The notes below the pieces were generated by a model that was given only the letters and a program-made list of their open reading frames with translations, was not told where the DNA came from and did no database searches. From contig NC_068560.1 of NCBI RefSeq assembly GCF_022201045.2, positions 35,179,001-35,243,000 on the forward strand: DNA of 64,000 nucleotides. Reading direction: 5' to 3'. The position numbers and the translations under genes were made by a program. Positions 37,446 through 48,400 of the stretch are shown one piece after another (position 1 is the first letter of the stretch; every line of letters begins with the position of its first letter). The DNA is from Citrus sinensis. Its lineage: Eukaryota; Streptophyta; Magnoliopsida; Sapindales; Rutaceae.

Positions 37446-38649
37446 CTGCATCAAACACATGATTTTTTGCTTCTGAAAATTTACAACTATGAGAAATTGG
37501 CTACGTTAATAATTTCGTATGATAAATGACTGGCAGATAGCTTATATAGGATGATTCGAATAGAAAATTGGACTCATATTAGTTAATCACTTTATTGACA
37601 ACAAAAGAAATAGATTACATTTCGCAATTGTGTGCGTCTAATTTCACTATTGGCTTGTGGGAGTTTCGATTACGCTACAAGTGGACTAGATCTATACATA
37701 TAAAAGGGTTGGGTCACAAGCGGCTACACCTCTTACTATAACCGTATATGCGTTGAAAAATAATAATTCTACAGTTTTTTTTTTTTTTTTCATTTATTGC
37801 TATGTTCGCTTTAGATATTAATTTGAAAGATTAGGGCTGTGAATGATCCGAAACTATTAATTTGCTAAAAAAAAATTCATGGAACTCACTGCATTTGTTA
37901 TCCGTTCAGCTGCATTCTTCACGTCTTTCTCATTTAATTTCAAGTTTTCACTACACTTCTTCGGCTGGAGAAATTCTAGAATATCCATGATATATTACAA
38001 CCAATTGATGCATGTATGATATGTGTAGTGGAATTTAATATAATCACCGCTTGTATAGTGATTTTTCAAAACAAATACACACATGTCATAATATCATTTA
38101 TTTGTTAAATGATTAATATAATACCTTTGATATATTCTAGAATTTCTCTTTCGGCTGACTACAAATTTTAAATTTTTTTATTATACGCCACACTTTTTTT
38201 TTGTTCTACCATAAATTTTAATACATAACATAAAAATGTAATAAAAAACTTGGGAAGTGCATAAATTAGAAAACTCAAAAAGCGCAATAAAGAAATTACG
38301 TGGTGAAGTAATCAACAAAAGCAATGATGTCTATATATGTTTTCTAGGCACTTTACTATCTAATTAAGCTCCACAAATTTTATGTATCATCATTATGAAG
38401 CTCAATTTGATGGAAAAGTACACCGTACAAGCTCAAGATAAGCCGAGAAAGACAACACTAACATTATATGAGATCATTTACAACTCTATATACTGCTATA
38501 CACTTTTATATAAATGTGAGTGTATGAATGTATGTATATAATTTTGTAATGCACTAAACATCAACATGAGTTAAGCCATTAAATTAAGCTTCAAGTTTCA
38601 GGATTCTACTAAAAATTAATAGCCAAATGGAGAGAACAATTACAATATT
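37446..38649. other. Spacer between GDSL pseudogene and intact GDSL gene
   Basis: AT-rich. GAGAAATTCTAGAATATCC near 37967 and its inverted partner near 38140 (GATATATTCTAGAATTTCTC) form a short imperfect inverted repeat of about 190 bp overall, possibly a small MITE. No exon 1 or 2 remnant of the pseudogene was recognised. Confidence 0.45.
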
Positions 38650-40459
38650 CTAGAGTTTTGCTAATTGGCTAACATTAATGGGATAAACTTCATTTTTAAG
38701 GTAAGAAGAAAAAGCCTTGTTTGCTATGTGAACATTCACAGCTTCTGTTGGATGCAGCCCATCGAAGTAAACATAAGCATTTCTGTCTCCGCAAACATTG
38801 CCGCCTTTTCTGCAGGAAACCCCATTTCCTCCTTCACTTAGTGGGATCAAATCACAGCAAGCTCTTTTTGCATCCTTAAATCCTGTAGTACATCCATTTT
38901 TTTTTTTTTTAATAAAGTAAAAATAAATTATGTTTACTAACGTGACAATTAGACATGTGCATGTATCAATGGAAACTGAAACACAGAAAAGTATGTTAAA
39001 TTCGTGACTTGTAATCTACAACTGTTTCATTGTCTTTAAGAGTTATTAATCTAAGTTCAACAGGATTTAATTATTTAGAATAAGGACGAAAAATAATCTT
39101 AATCACCTTTAGAAGAAGGGTCTTTGATAATATCCATGATAATCTTGTATTGGTTAACAATAACAAGATTAGAACCGGGCATTTGTTCCTTGATAGCATC
39201 AGCCGTAGACTTCAATTGAGTATTGAATTGGCGAACCCCCCGGTTCAGTTCTCGTAAGCAGTACTTTTGCTTCGGCTTAAATGACTTTACCATGGGAATG
39301 CACCCAATTGGGTACAATGACATTAGCACAAACTTTCTTCCTCCCAAACTGTACAGCTTCTGCACAAAACAAAAGATTTATTATTTTTTATTTAATTGTT
39401 AATTAGAAAATATTCAAAAACAAAACTACCGCACCAAAAAAAAAAAGAAAAAAAGAAAAAGAAAAGGTGAGATAATTTTAGAAATTAAAAGATGTTTTTT
39501 GCTTTCTTGTAGTTGACAAAGAAATAAACGTGATTAATGATATAAGTTACTCATAATTCTAACAGTCAATTTCAGCAAAACCTTGAGATGCTGAAACAGA
39601 GTCCTTAAATTGGTGCAATTTTTTTCTGGTTTCCAATTTTCGATCGTACCTTGAGATGCTGAGACAGAGAGTTTGTAAGATTTGAAGCGAAGCCCTGATC
39701 AAGAATGGTACTGCCATTCAAACTTGGCCGAAAATAATTGAAAGTATAATCATTTCCTCCCACTCCCACAACAAACAAGTATTTTGAGAGTAAATGTGTG
39801 CTGTTGCAGCCCAATTCAGCTTCTAATTCTGGAAGTGTCACTTCCTCAAACTTGTTTATTTGTTCAGTTAGACTATACACATGGCCCTGAAATTTTTCAT
39901 TCAACATACAATTATAATATTATTAGCTCGCTCTATCTATCCTATGAACTGAAGAAATAATCACTTGTTGTTGGGGGGGGGGGGGGGGGGGGGGTGGGGG
40001 GGTGGGTGGGTGTGTGTGTGAAACTGCTGAGTGTTTGATAAAGTGTATCGCTTGGGTTACCAGAAATGAGCCAGTGTCATCTAATATGCCTGAGCCACCG
40101 GAAGCAAAGTTGACACCATGAACAATTTTGCTGGCTTTAGTTGAAGGATCGGCGAAAGGCGGAATCAAGCCAGGAAGCTGAAGCTGCTCTCCAAGAAGAT
40201 CAATCACATTTTTTCCATTTGTGTATCTGCCAGAAGGTCCATAAGGAAAGTCAATTCCATATGGCAAATAATTTACTTTTGCTTTGTTTTGAAGAAAGTT
40301 GTTGTTGCCATTATCAACCAAAGAGCTTCCAAATACAAACATTCCTCTGATTCCACTAGCAGCTGTTCCTTTTTTCTTACTGGCCGCGCAATGGCAATTG
40401 CATTGCAAGAAAAAGGAAGCGAGAGGGAATAGGCAGAGGAGAAGCAATTTTATTTCCAT
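38650..40459 (-). CDS. GDSL esterase/lipase (SGNH hydrolase), 373 aa, four exons
   Basis: Exons on the minus strand: 40459-40061, 39886-39650, 39359-39107 and 38882-38650. The joined frame is continuous and matches the family's usual 350-380 residues. The protein starts with a secretory signal peptide (MEIKLLLLCLFPLASFFLQC). Block I reads FVFGSSLVDNGNNN, keeping nucleophile Ser46 but with Ser45 where the family normally has Asp. Block II is NFASGGSGI. Block III is GVGGNDY with Asn178. Block V is DGLHPTEA with Asp337 and His340. These enzymes hydrolyse ester bonds of lipids, cutin monomers or acetylated wall polymers outside the cell; the substrate is not predictable here. A TATAAATA box lies about 120 bases upstream of the start. 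Intron 1 contains a long G/C homopolymer that could affect cloning or assembly. Confidence 0.93.
39973..40020. repeat. Poly-G tract with G/T tail, in intron 1 of the GDSL gene
   Basis: A run of about 22 G on the plus strand is followed by GT-interrupted G runs and a TG repeat. On the transcribed sense strand it is poly-C. It can in principle form a G-quadruplex on the plus strand. Exact length is likely unreliable. Confidence 0.9.
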
Positions 40460-40576
40460 CGCTTTGGGAAATTTTGTTCAATACTGATGGCTGAATGGTT
40501 TCTTTTTTTTTTTTTGATGATTTTGAAGGGAAAAAAAATGTTGAATTTCAGTTGAAATGGGTGGCATATGATGTTT

Positions 40577-40584
40577 TATTTATA
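40577..40584 (-). promoter_or_regulatory. TATA box of the GDSL esterase/lipase gene
   Basis: TATAAATA on the minus strand, about 120 bases before the start codon at 40459. This is a typical plant core-promoter spacing for a short 5'UTR. Confidence 0.6.
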
Positions 40585-42879
40585 GGGAAGATTTGAGACT
40601 TAAATTGTATTTATTTTTTAGTACGAGTTAGGACTTCAATTAATTATTCTCCAACAACTCTCTTGTTTAAGTTACGTAATCTGTAACTTACATCAGCTCA
40701 GAATAGTGTTTTTTTTTTCCTTTTTAATGGCTTAATTGTTGGTTGTCAAGCAATTAAAAAGTCGTGGAAGATTACTTGAACAATTATAAGTTATAAATAC
40801 TACAACTTAGGTGCTGCTTAATATTAAATAAGAGAGATGAATTTTAATCTTAATGTTTTGTTCCCATGTATAATAAAAAAATTCCAAATTTTAATTTTGA
40901 TTTAGTAACGCCAACTGATTTTTAATTATACTTATTTAAGTTTGAACATTACTGTTTTTAGCAGATTTTGGAAGCATGTATGAATATCACAAAACCAACT
41001 TAAGAACAATAAATTTATTTTTATCGGGAAGCGTGGCGCCTCCCTTGTTTGGAATGTATGGACTGTTTAGGGTTTTTTTGGAGTGAAGGAGGATTGAAAT
41101 AGTGGTGGATATGGCAGGGGTTCGACTTTAGGTACAAAGAGCCTCCAAAAATCATTCTTAAACCTGCAAAACAACGAAAAAAAAGGTTAGAGGTGGAGTC
41201 GGGGTGGCCGGCGACCACACTTCGACGCTCAAATCAAAGTTGAGTTTTTTCAGGTTAGAGAGCTTGCAAGCTCTTAGTAATGAAAAGTTAGAGGTTGAAG
41301 AAACCTTAGCTCTTGTGATATGTATGCTAAATTACTTGATAAAAAATTAAACTTGAATATTTATAAGGTTTACCCCAGATGCCGTGCCACCTGACGTTAT
41401 CTTATTGACATTCATTGCTGTTATGTCAAGAATATTCTTATTTTCATACGTATGGCGGCTTGGGCATTTCAAAAATATGTGTGGAGAGCAAGTTTGAGGC
41501 GTATTCACGTGTTAGGCACAATGGAGTGGTCTCGCGTACCTCTGTAAATTCTGTTGTAAATTTACAGGTGTGACAAGAAAAAATTGGTGGTTCCAACTGT
41601 CATAGTATCAACCTTTTAGCTTATTTGTTGGCATGACAGACGACTATCCTTTCTTTTGTAGCATGTAATTTTTTTATCGATTACTTTTTTTTTACAGGTA
41701 TTTAGTAGATTTTTGTGAGATTTGGGACTCATCTATCTCTTGACATTTTTATGAATATTTTTTCTGATATTTTTGCCCTTACTCAGTATACCCCAAGTAC
41801 CCCACAGAGCATCTGGGGTGCACAGGGTAAATCAATTTCTTAATATCGACATGTGGCACTCTGTCATTGGGTCTTCTATTTCCTTCCTAGACAATTACCA
41901 TTATGTTCATGCCAATATGAAAGTGAGCTGTTGTGTGACTAAATTAATGACAACTGTTTTATCTTGGGAAAATATTTTGTAATTCTCAAACTATGTTTTC
42001 TTAAGAACGAATAAAAAGAAATCCTCCTCTAAGCTTTTTACTTTTAACAGTCCTAACTCTTAAACCCAACACTCCTTTTTTGAAAGGTTGAAAAAATTAA
42101 AAACATGAAACTACTAGTTTTGTCAAGATCAGAAATAGCCTAATGTCTTTGAAAGCTAAAGTTTTTTTACCATGGTATAAAATCCCTCTACAGACAAGAA
42201 TTAAGTGACAGACACCAATCAACCAGCAAAAATGGAGATAGAAAATTTGAATTTCATGAAAAGAGAACTAACAGTGAGTTGCTATCTCCACTGGATTCTA
42301 ACATATGCTGAGATTCCATCATTGAGTGTAACTTCGCGTGTGAAATTGAATTCACATGGTCACCAACTTCGTAATGTTATCATTTCGTTTCTAAAATGGG
42401 AAATGAAATTAAGTGCGATTGATAATTGATTCTACAAAAAATAAAATTGACATTTTCAATTTGGTAAAAGGTTTTGTTTATGACTCCAACAAAAGAGCTG
42501 AAGGCAACTATTGCAAATGTTTTGAACCTCCCTGATAATTCGGCAGAAGAAAAAATAACACCCAATAGAAAAATGTTTAGTTGCTTTCTTTCCTTTTCCC
42601 AGGACCATCAGGGATTTTTTTTTTTTTTTTTGTTACCAATTATGACAACAATGGCAACAGTGGCAGTGCTTTGCTTTCTGGGAATTGCAAGAAAGCCATA
42701 GGCAACAAGCAAAAATATAAATGCAAGCAGTAAAGGGCGGGTGAGTTTTGACAGCAGGTGTCGTTGTGATCATTTATGAGTGTCCGCGACAGTGAAGGCA
42801 ATGCAAATTAATTGCACCAAAATTGGCCAGCCATTTGGAGAAATTTTAACGGCTGCAATTCTGTTTTTGCGTCGGTTCA
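40585..42879. other. Intergenic spacer without supportable genes
   Basis: AT-rich DNA. The motif CCCCAGATGC near 41374 and its inverse GCATCTGGGG near 41810 hint at a degraded inverted repeat, but the flanking match is poor. Frames at 41773-41982 and 42205-42429 show no family features. Confidence 0.45.
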
Positions 42880-44230
42880 ATTTAGCTAGCCTTTGACTCC
42901 CTTCCATTGCTTGCTCATCTTGTCGGAATGTCGACTGGTGTCCGTGTCTTCAACGGAGTGAATATTTAATATGCTTCCATCAAACGATGTCTATTATATC
43001 CAATTGGGTATTTTAATGACTGTTTCTTTATCCGGATACGGATATGCTATTCATGCCTTTCCCAATGTCTGTGCGTAAATTGATCCCATATACTCGGCCG
43101 GCGGTGAATCTATGTCATAGCATTAATGAGAGTATGGATCCGAGCCACTACAAGATTCTTTATATTTCTTTCTCAATGAAAAATTACGTAGAGATACATA
43201 TAAAATTTTAGACTATATGATATGAGGGTAGAAATTTAAATTGTGTCATAATAGAATTTGATTTAAGTTATCTCAATAGATATAGGTCTCATGTAAATAC
43301 GAATAAATTTTTAATAGATCAAAATATCTAAACAAATTTACTTATGTAAATATAAGTGAACTTCCAATTGCGTAATATATATTACTGATTCAAAAATTAA
43401 AAATTAAAAATGATCCCATGAGGTGTATGTACTTTTGATAGAAATGAAATTCCTCTTTTTCAGCAGGTTTAGTCATTCGAAGGTTGCAAGAAAAAATTAA
43501 AAAGCTCTCACATGAAAGGGGGGGAAAAGAAAGTGAGATATATATAGGAAATTTACTCACACTTTATAAGTATCACATAACCTTACAATCCAATGACTAC
43601 CTTACCTTATACTAGTTAGGGTGTGGGTTTCAAGTTCTCATGAATTTACCGAGTGGTTAAATCATACTTAATAGAATACTCGATTATACAGTTAGTATAT
43701 ATCTATGATGTATCTTTTTAAATATTGATGAGAGTAAATAAATATTTTTAGATGTGAAGATAGAAGTCTTATAACAGTCAGGGTATTCTTTCGAGACACT
43801 TCTGAATTTTACTGTATGTATATTTGTAGATTCGGACTCGCAATATAATATATAATTCAGAAGAAAACATAATTTAAATAAAAAAAAAACAGAGGCTTTG
43901 GAATTTGGATAATTTCTAAATAGAAAAAAGAAATCAATAAGGAGTATACAGTGGGAAAACTAAAAGGTTTTGGGCTGGGCCCGTCAAGGGGTTGTATGGG
44001 ATTTTGCTTTTTAAAGAATTTTTGTCATAAAATAATTTCTAAGTAGTTGGTCGAGTTGAATCAAAGACTACATGTCATGAAATAATTTCAAAGGTGGAAT
44101 TTTCGTAATCCGCAAGATATATTATTATTGGGCAAAGATGTTATCCAACAGAATTATTGAATCAACTACAAGGAAGAATCAATGTATGGCAATTGTGTAA
44201 TCAAGAATTTAGTACAAAGATGATCAAAGA

Positions 44231-44917
44231 TTAGCCAACAAGATCTTCATATCGAATCTCGCGTCGACACATGGGGCAAGAATTCTGCTCCTCCAGCCAT
44301 CGAGAAATACACGACGCATGGAAGTTATGATGACAAGGCATCGGAATCACCTCCTCCTCCTCCTCTCCCTTGTTTTCTTCCTTTTCCATTAACTCTTCCA
44401 AACAAACCGCACACGTATCCCCCTCTTTCACGATCACACCCTTATTATCAATACTACTCCTCTGTTTTCTCGACAACATCTCGACAGTAATTCTCGACGC
44501 TTCTTTTCTCAACAACCTCTCCATCTCCTCATCATCACCTTCGCCTTCAACCACCTCGATTCCCAAAGCATGGACTTCGGCGAACAAGTGAAACCCCACT
44601 GAGCCACCAAAAGACAAATAAGAAGCCACATTTGATATTTCTCTGATCAAGAAATTGCAAAGCATACGGTTAATATTTAAGGCCGTGAGTGCATGCGCGA
44701 GGCACACCGGCAGAGCAACTGAGTCTGATGGAATTTGAATGAGAGGAAAGCTCTTCGGAGAGAACGTGTAATCTTCTAATATGATTACTCGGCCATTGCG
44801 GCTTCGATACTGCTTTTGAAATCTTTCGTTGAGCATAATGCTTATATTGCCAACTGGGTTATTGCTGCTGCTACTTCTTCCATGTACCTCGTGGAGACGG
44901 AATTGTAATAAATCCAT
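44231..44917 (-). CDS. RING-H2 E3 ubiquitin ligase, 228 aa, intronless (tandem copy 1)
   Basis: The C-terminal RING-H2 finger is complete: Cys169, Cys172, Cys195, His197, His200, Cys203, Cys214 and Cys217, within [30 protein letters not shown] and SCPMCRR. A Trp (Trp207) at the E2-contact position supports activity as a ubiquitin ligase. The first ~140 residues share a domain with the neighbouring paralogue: [39 protein letters not shown] and [13 protein letters not shown] do not recognise this domain. No signal peptide or membrane helix is evident, so the protein is probably cytosolic or nuclear. A Glu-rich loop lies inside the RING between the second and third ligands. Target unknown. A TATA-like run lies about 110 bases upstream. 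Confidence 0.9.
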   Translation of the reverse strand: MDLLQFRLHEVHGRSSSSNNPVGNISIMLNERFQKQYRSRNGRVIILEDYTFSPKSFPLIQIPSDSVALPVCLAHALTALNINRMLCNFLIREISNVASYLSFGGSVGFHLFAEVHALGIEVVEGEGDDEEMERLLRKEASRITVEMLSRKQRSSIDNKGVIVKEGDTCAVCLEELMEKEENKGEEEEEVIPMPCHHNFHASCISRWLEEQNSCPMCRREIRYEDLVG

Positions 44918-45023
44918 TGATGAAGAGACAAATATTTGATCAATTATGCAAGAAGATGATTATTCAGTGATTGATAAGTGCTCTTGCGGTAATTAAGTGA
45001 TTAACAACTTTTAGCTTTAGGAG

Positions 45024-45042
45024 ATATATATATATACATATA
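45024..45042 (-). promoter_or_regulatory. TATA region of RING-H2 gene copy 1
   Basis: An alternating TATATATATATA run on the minus strand, about 110 bases upstream of the start at 44917. The equivalent position of the paralogue has a similar motif, which supports a shared core promoter. Confidence 0.5.
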
Positions 45043-46426
45043 GAGTGCGAGAGAGAGCTGCTGCCCTGTTTCCTTCAGGGAGACGGTAAAGCAGGAAATA
45101 GGAAGCTATGGATTTTATTAATTCCCCCATTCATTAACGGCAAAGTTTCCTAAATATTTCCTTTATCGCTTAGGATAAAATCATCAAATTATAATAGGCC
45201 TATAGCGATTATTGTCTCAAAATATTTAAACTTGATAAATGTAATACCATATAAGTATCATATTATTTGCTGTACAACCAAATTTTATCCGAATATTGAA
45301 AAAAAAAAAAGTGATGTAAACACTATTATGTCATTACACCACTATCTTGTTCCATGTTATTATGTTTAAACTCATTAATAAATTCAAAATCATCATAAAT
45401 ACAATATGCCAATCGCAGAATTCAAAATCATGATGAGTACTTATCATAAATTCAATACACTTATCACTAAATTTAAATCCTCAAAAATACATTATATCTA
45501 AGAGTTCATTGAACTCAAGGCTCCGACCTTAACTTTTTAAAAGTTAAAACTACTCACTTAGAGATTTCCTTATATTTTTAATAGGAGAAATTTTTTTTAA
45601 CGGTGTCATCATTATCACGTTACCGCACCATTATTATAACAAATGTTATATTTTGTCATATAAAAAAAAAAGAGTGAAATTTGATTTTGAAAATGAGTAC
45701 TTGTCAAAATAAGTAAATAAATAAACTTAAGAAATGACTGACACTTTAGTGATGGCACTATCCATGAATTGAGTTGTCTTAGTAGTCTCTTAGAAAACAA
45801 TTCTGATTTTCGTGTCAGTTCAATTGAGCTATAGCTCGACTCTCATGCTCATCTTGTTAGAATTATGAGTCTTCATAGTGAATTTAATATGTCTACCAAA
45901 CTACATGTAAAATGCGTTTAATTGGTTGTTTTAATGTTTATTTTTCCGGACACAGAAGGGTTTCTAATAAAATGAGGAATGGTTTGTTCGATTATCGATT
46001 GCAAACGGCGTGGATGTAATTATGTAAATCGATCCCATATAGTATGTAGATCATCACCTACCATCCCAATGTGACAGTCAACTGTTCTCATTGTTAGTGG
46101 TTGAATGGTAAGTTTGTCATGGAAAAAAGAAAAAGAAAAGGAGCTCTTTTACTTGTATGATAAAATACTACCAAATAAACTGTTTCTGAAAAGCTTTTAG
46201 TTTTGCCTTCTTAGCAGTACAGAGTTGTAACTGTAAGTTGATTAAGCAAATCCGCAAATTATTATCAGGGCAAAGATGTTGTTTTTGTTCAAAGAAGCTA
46301 GCTATAAACACACATGTGTATTCAACAAAATATTGTACCAACTACAAGGAAAAGGAAGAATGAGCATTATTTGTAATCTTAATGCTAAATCAAGAATTTA
46401 CAAAAGAGAAAAAGTTTAATCAAAGA

Positions 46427-47119
46427 TTAGCCAACAAGATCTTCATATTGAATCTGGCGTCGACACATGGGGCAAGAATTCTGCTCCTCCAGCCATCGAG
46501 AAATACACGACGCATGAAAAATGTGATGACAAGGCATCGTAATCAGCTGTGTCTTTTTCTCTGTCGTCTGTCCCTTGATTTCTTCTTTTGCTATTAACTC
46601 TTCCAGACAAACCGCGCAGTTATCTCCGGCTTTCACAAGCTTGTTGAAATCCAAATCCAAAACCCTCCTCTGTTTTCTCGACAACATCTCGACAACGAAT
46701 CTCGACGCTTCCTTTCTCTCCGACCTCTCAATCTCATCTTCAACCACCTCAATTTCCACAACTTCAACGTCGGCAGACAAGTGAAAGCCGGTTAAGCCAC
46801 CCGACGACAAATAAAAAGCCCCCTGTGCAAGATGTTGGTGCAAGAAAACACACAGCATGTGATCAAGATTTAAGGTCACGAGTTCCCGAAAGAGGTACAT
46901 TGGTGAAGTAAGTGCGTTTGCAGGAATTTGAATCACAGGAAAGCGGTTCACAGATCGTGTGTAATCTCGTAATATGAACTGTTGGCCGTTACTGGGGCTT
47001 CGATTCACCTTTTGACATCTTTGTTTGAGCACAATGCCGATATTGCCAACCGGGCACATTAGTGGGTTGTTGCTGCAGCTGCCTGTTCCTTCTAGGTGTA
47101 GATTGACCCGTACATCCAT
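46427..47119 (-). CDS. RING-H2 E3 ubiquitin ligase, 230 aa, intronless (tandem copy 2)
   Basis: Paralogue of the gene at 44231-44917, same strand and architecture. The RING-H2 ligands are Cys168, Cys171, Cys197, His199, His202, Cys205, Cys216 and Cys219. The finger core [17 protein letters not shown] is identical to the neighbour and both proteins end YEDLVG. The N-terminal region shares the scaffold VGNIGIVLKQRCQ, RDYTRSVNRFPVIQIP, LNLDHMLCVFL and YLSSGGLTGFHL, but is clearly more diverged than the RING. The RING insert differs: KGQTTEKKTQ replaces the Glu run of copy 1. Both copies are open with no lesions, so both are probably functional. The target and the role of the N-terminal domain are unknown. 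Confidence 0.9.
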   Translation of the reverse strand: MDVRVNLHLEGTGSCSNNPLMCPVGNIGIVLKQRCQKVNRSPSNGQQFILRDYTRSVNRFPVIQIPANALTSPMYLFRELVTLNLDHMLCVFLHQHLAQGAFYLSSGGLTGFHLSADVEVVEIEVVEDEIERSERKEASRFVVEMLSRKQRRVLDLDFNKLVKAGDNCAVCLEELIAKEEIKGQTTEKKTQLITMPCHHIFHASCISRWLEEQNSCPMCRRQIQYEDLVG

Positions 47120-47205
47120 TGATGATGAAGAGAAGAGACAATAAGAATTCAGATTTGACTAAAGAAAGTGCGTTGTGATGAGAGCATAAAGCGTCAAGCT
47201 AGTGG

Positions 47206-47218
47206 ATATATATGTATA
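47206..47218 (-). promoter_or_regulatory. TATA region of RING-H2 gene copy 2
   Basis: ATACATATATATC on the minus strand about 90 bases upstream of the start at 47119, equivalent to the element ahead of copy 1. Confidence 0.5.
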
Positions 47219-47422
47219 GAGCTGTCCCAGTTTCCTTTTGTGGGGCGGTTAAGGCAGAAATTGGAAGCCGAATGATTTTATTCCTGAATCCTGATTCATT
47301 AGCCGTCTAGTTTCCTAAATCTTTCCTTTACCGCTTACGTTTAGGATAATTTTGTCCTTTTCAAGAAAGGGGATAAATTTTGAAAAACATGATAAAAGTA
47401 AAATACATAATATCATTTTTCA

Positions 47423-47572
47423 GGATAAAACTGTGGTGCAACTGTGGTACCGTGCCACAGTTGCACCCAACCGTTGGATTCCCACTTATTCAAATAGACC
47501 CCACTCATTTAAGTGGATCCAACGGCTGGTGCAACTATGGCACGGTACCACAATTGCACTGTAGCTTAACCC
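47423..47572. mobile_element. 150-bp Mutator-like MITE, 45-bp TIRs, perfect 9-bp TSD (copy A)
   Basis: The left arm begins GGATAAAACTGTGGTGCAAC. The right arm read inward begins GGGTTAAGCTACAGTGCAAT. Both share TGTGGTACCGTGCCA-AGTTG at the same offset, so the arms align without gaps for about 45 bases. CATTTTTCA occurs on both sides (47414-47422 and 47573-47581), a perfect 9-bp target duplication. A related copy is at 54519-54640. The two short frames spanning it are accidental. Confidence 0.9.
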
Positions 47573-48400
47573 CATTTTTCATATCACTTGTTAAAAAATG
47601 TCTCACAAAATGATGGGACATGAAATTGATGCATTGGTATTAAAATAATAAGGCAACTATTACAGTATTACTCCTTTTTTTTTTTAAGTATTATATTACA
47701 ATCAGAGTAATATAATATAACACTGTATAGCTCGTGAGAATAGCACTCAAAATTTTACTTTATACACACACACACACCTATTGTCTATTGGCAAGGGCTA
47801 AGTGTCATATGATATCATTTGCTGCATCACCAAATTTTAGTAGTCCGAGTGTTTAATGCTATGGGTACTGACTAAGACATTTCAAAAGCCAAAAGGAATC
47901 ATGAAGACGAGAAAATTTAAGGAGATGTTGATACCACTATGTTGTCACACCAACATCTAATGGTATTTCATCATGATTAAATTAACTTACCACTAGACTT
48001 AAAATCTTCATAACTGCATCATAAATATAACATATACCTATCACTAAATTCAAAAACATGTTAAGTGGATAGGAAATTCAATACACATATCATAAATATA
48101 AGTACATCGTATATAAGTGATCATTAGACTCAAGACTTCAACTTTGACTTTGTAAAACCACCCATCTAGAAATCTTCTAGTGTTCTTTATTGGAGAAAGT
48201 ATTGAGTAGTGTCATCACCACCACCTTGGCAAACCATCATTGTTATAGTTTTTGTCACGTGTAAAAAGATTAAAAAAATGTGAATTTTGATTTCGAAATT
48301 TTGTAATTGTTAACACTTTTATTGTGACATTATCCATGAACTTTTTTTCCTCTTTTATTGAGTTCAATGTTTTGAAAACATAGGATACAGCAGTTCTCTT

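Larger units (their letters stand above)
42880..48400. repeat. Tandem (head-to-tail) ~2.6-2.95-kb duplication containing two RING genes
   Basis: Two units, roughly 42880-45830 and 45830-48400, each contain one RING-H2 gene with matching flanks. Downstream, CTCATCTTGT...TTTAATATG...ATTGATCCCATATA near 42915-43095 recurs near 45850-46040. Upstream, the words GTTTCCTT and GCAGGAAATAGGAAGC near 45068-45105 recur as GCAGAAATTGGAAGC near 47250. Further upstream, CATATTATTTGCTG-A-ACCAAATTTTA (45258) and GTGTCATCA (45603, 48211) also recur. The noncoding flanks have diverged more than the coding parts. Confidence 0.75.

Noticed and set aside
37446-38640. Exons 1-2 of the GDSL pseudogene
   Set aside because: I looked for the nucleophile and GxND blocks in all minus-strand frames and found none; only a small unrelated inverted repeat is present.
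41370-41830. Possible MITE marked by inverted CCCCAGATGC words
   Set aside because: Outside the ten-base word the arms do not align and no target duplication was seen.
47352-47613. Two overlapping frames of 70 and 77 residues
   Set aside because: They traverse a 150-bp MITE; the Trp/His-rich pattern comes from its inverted repeats.
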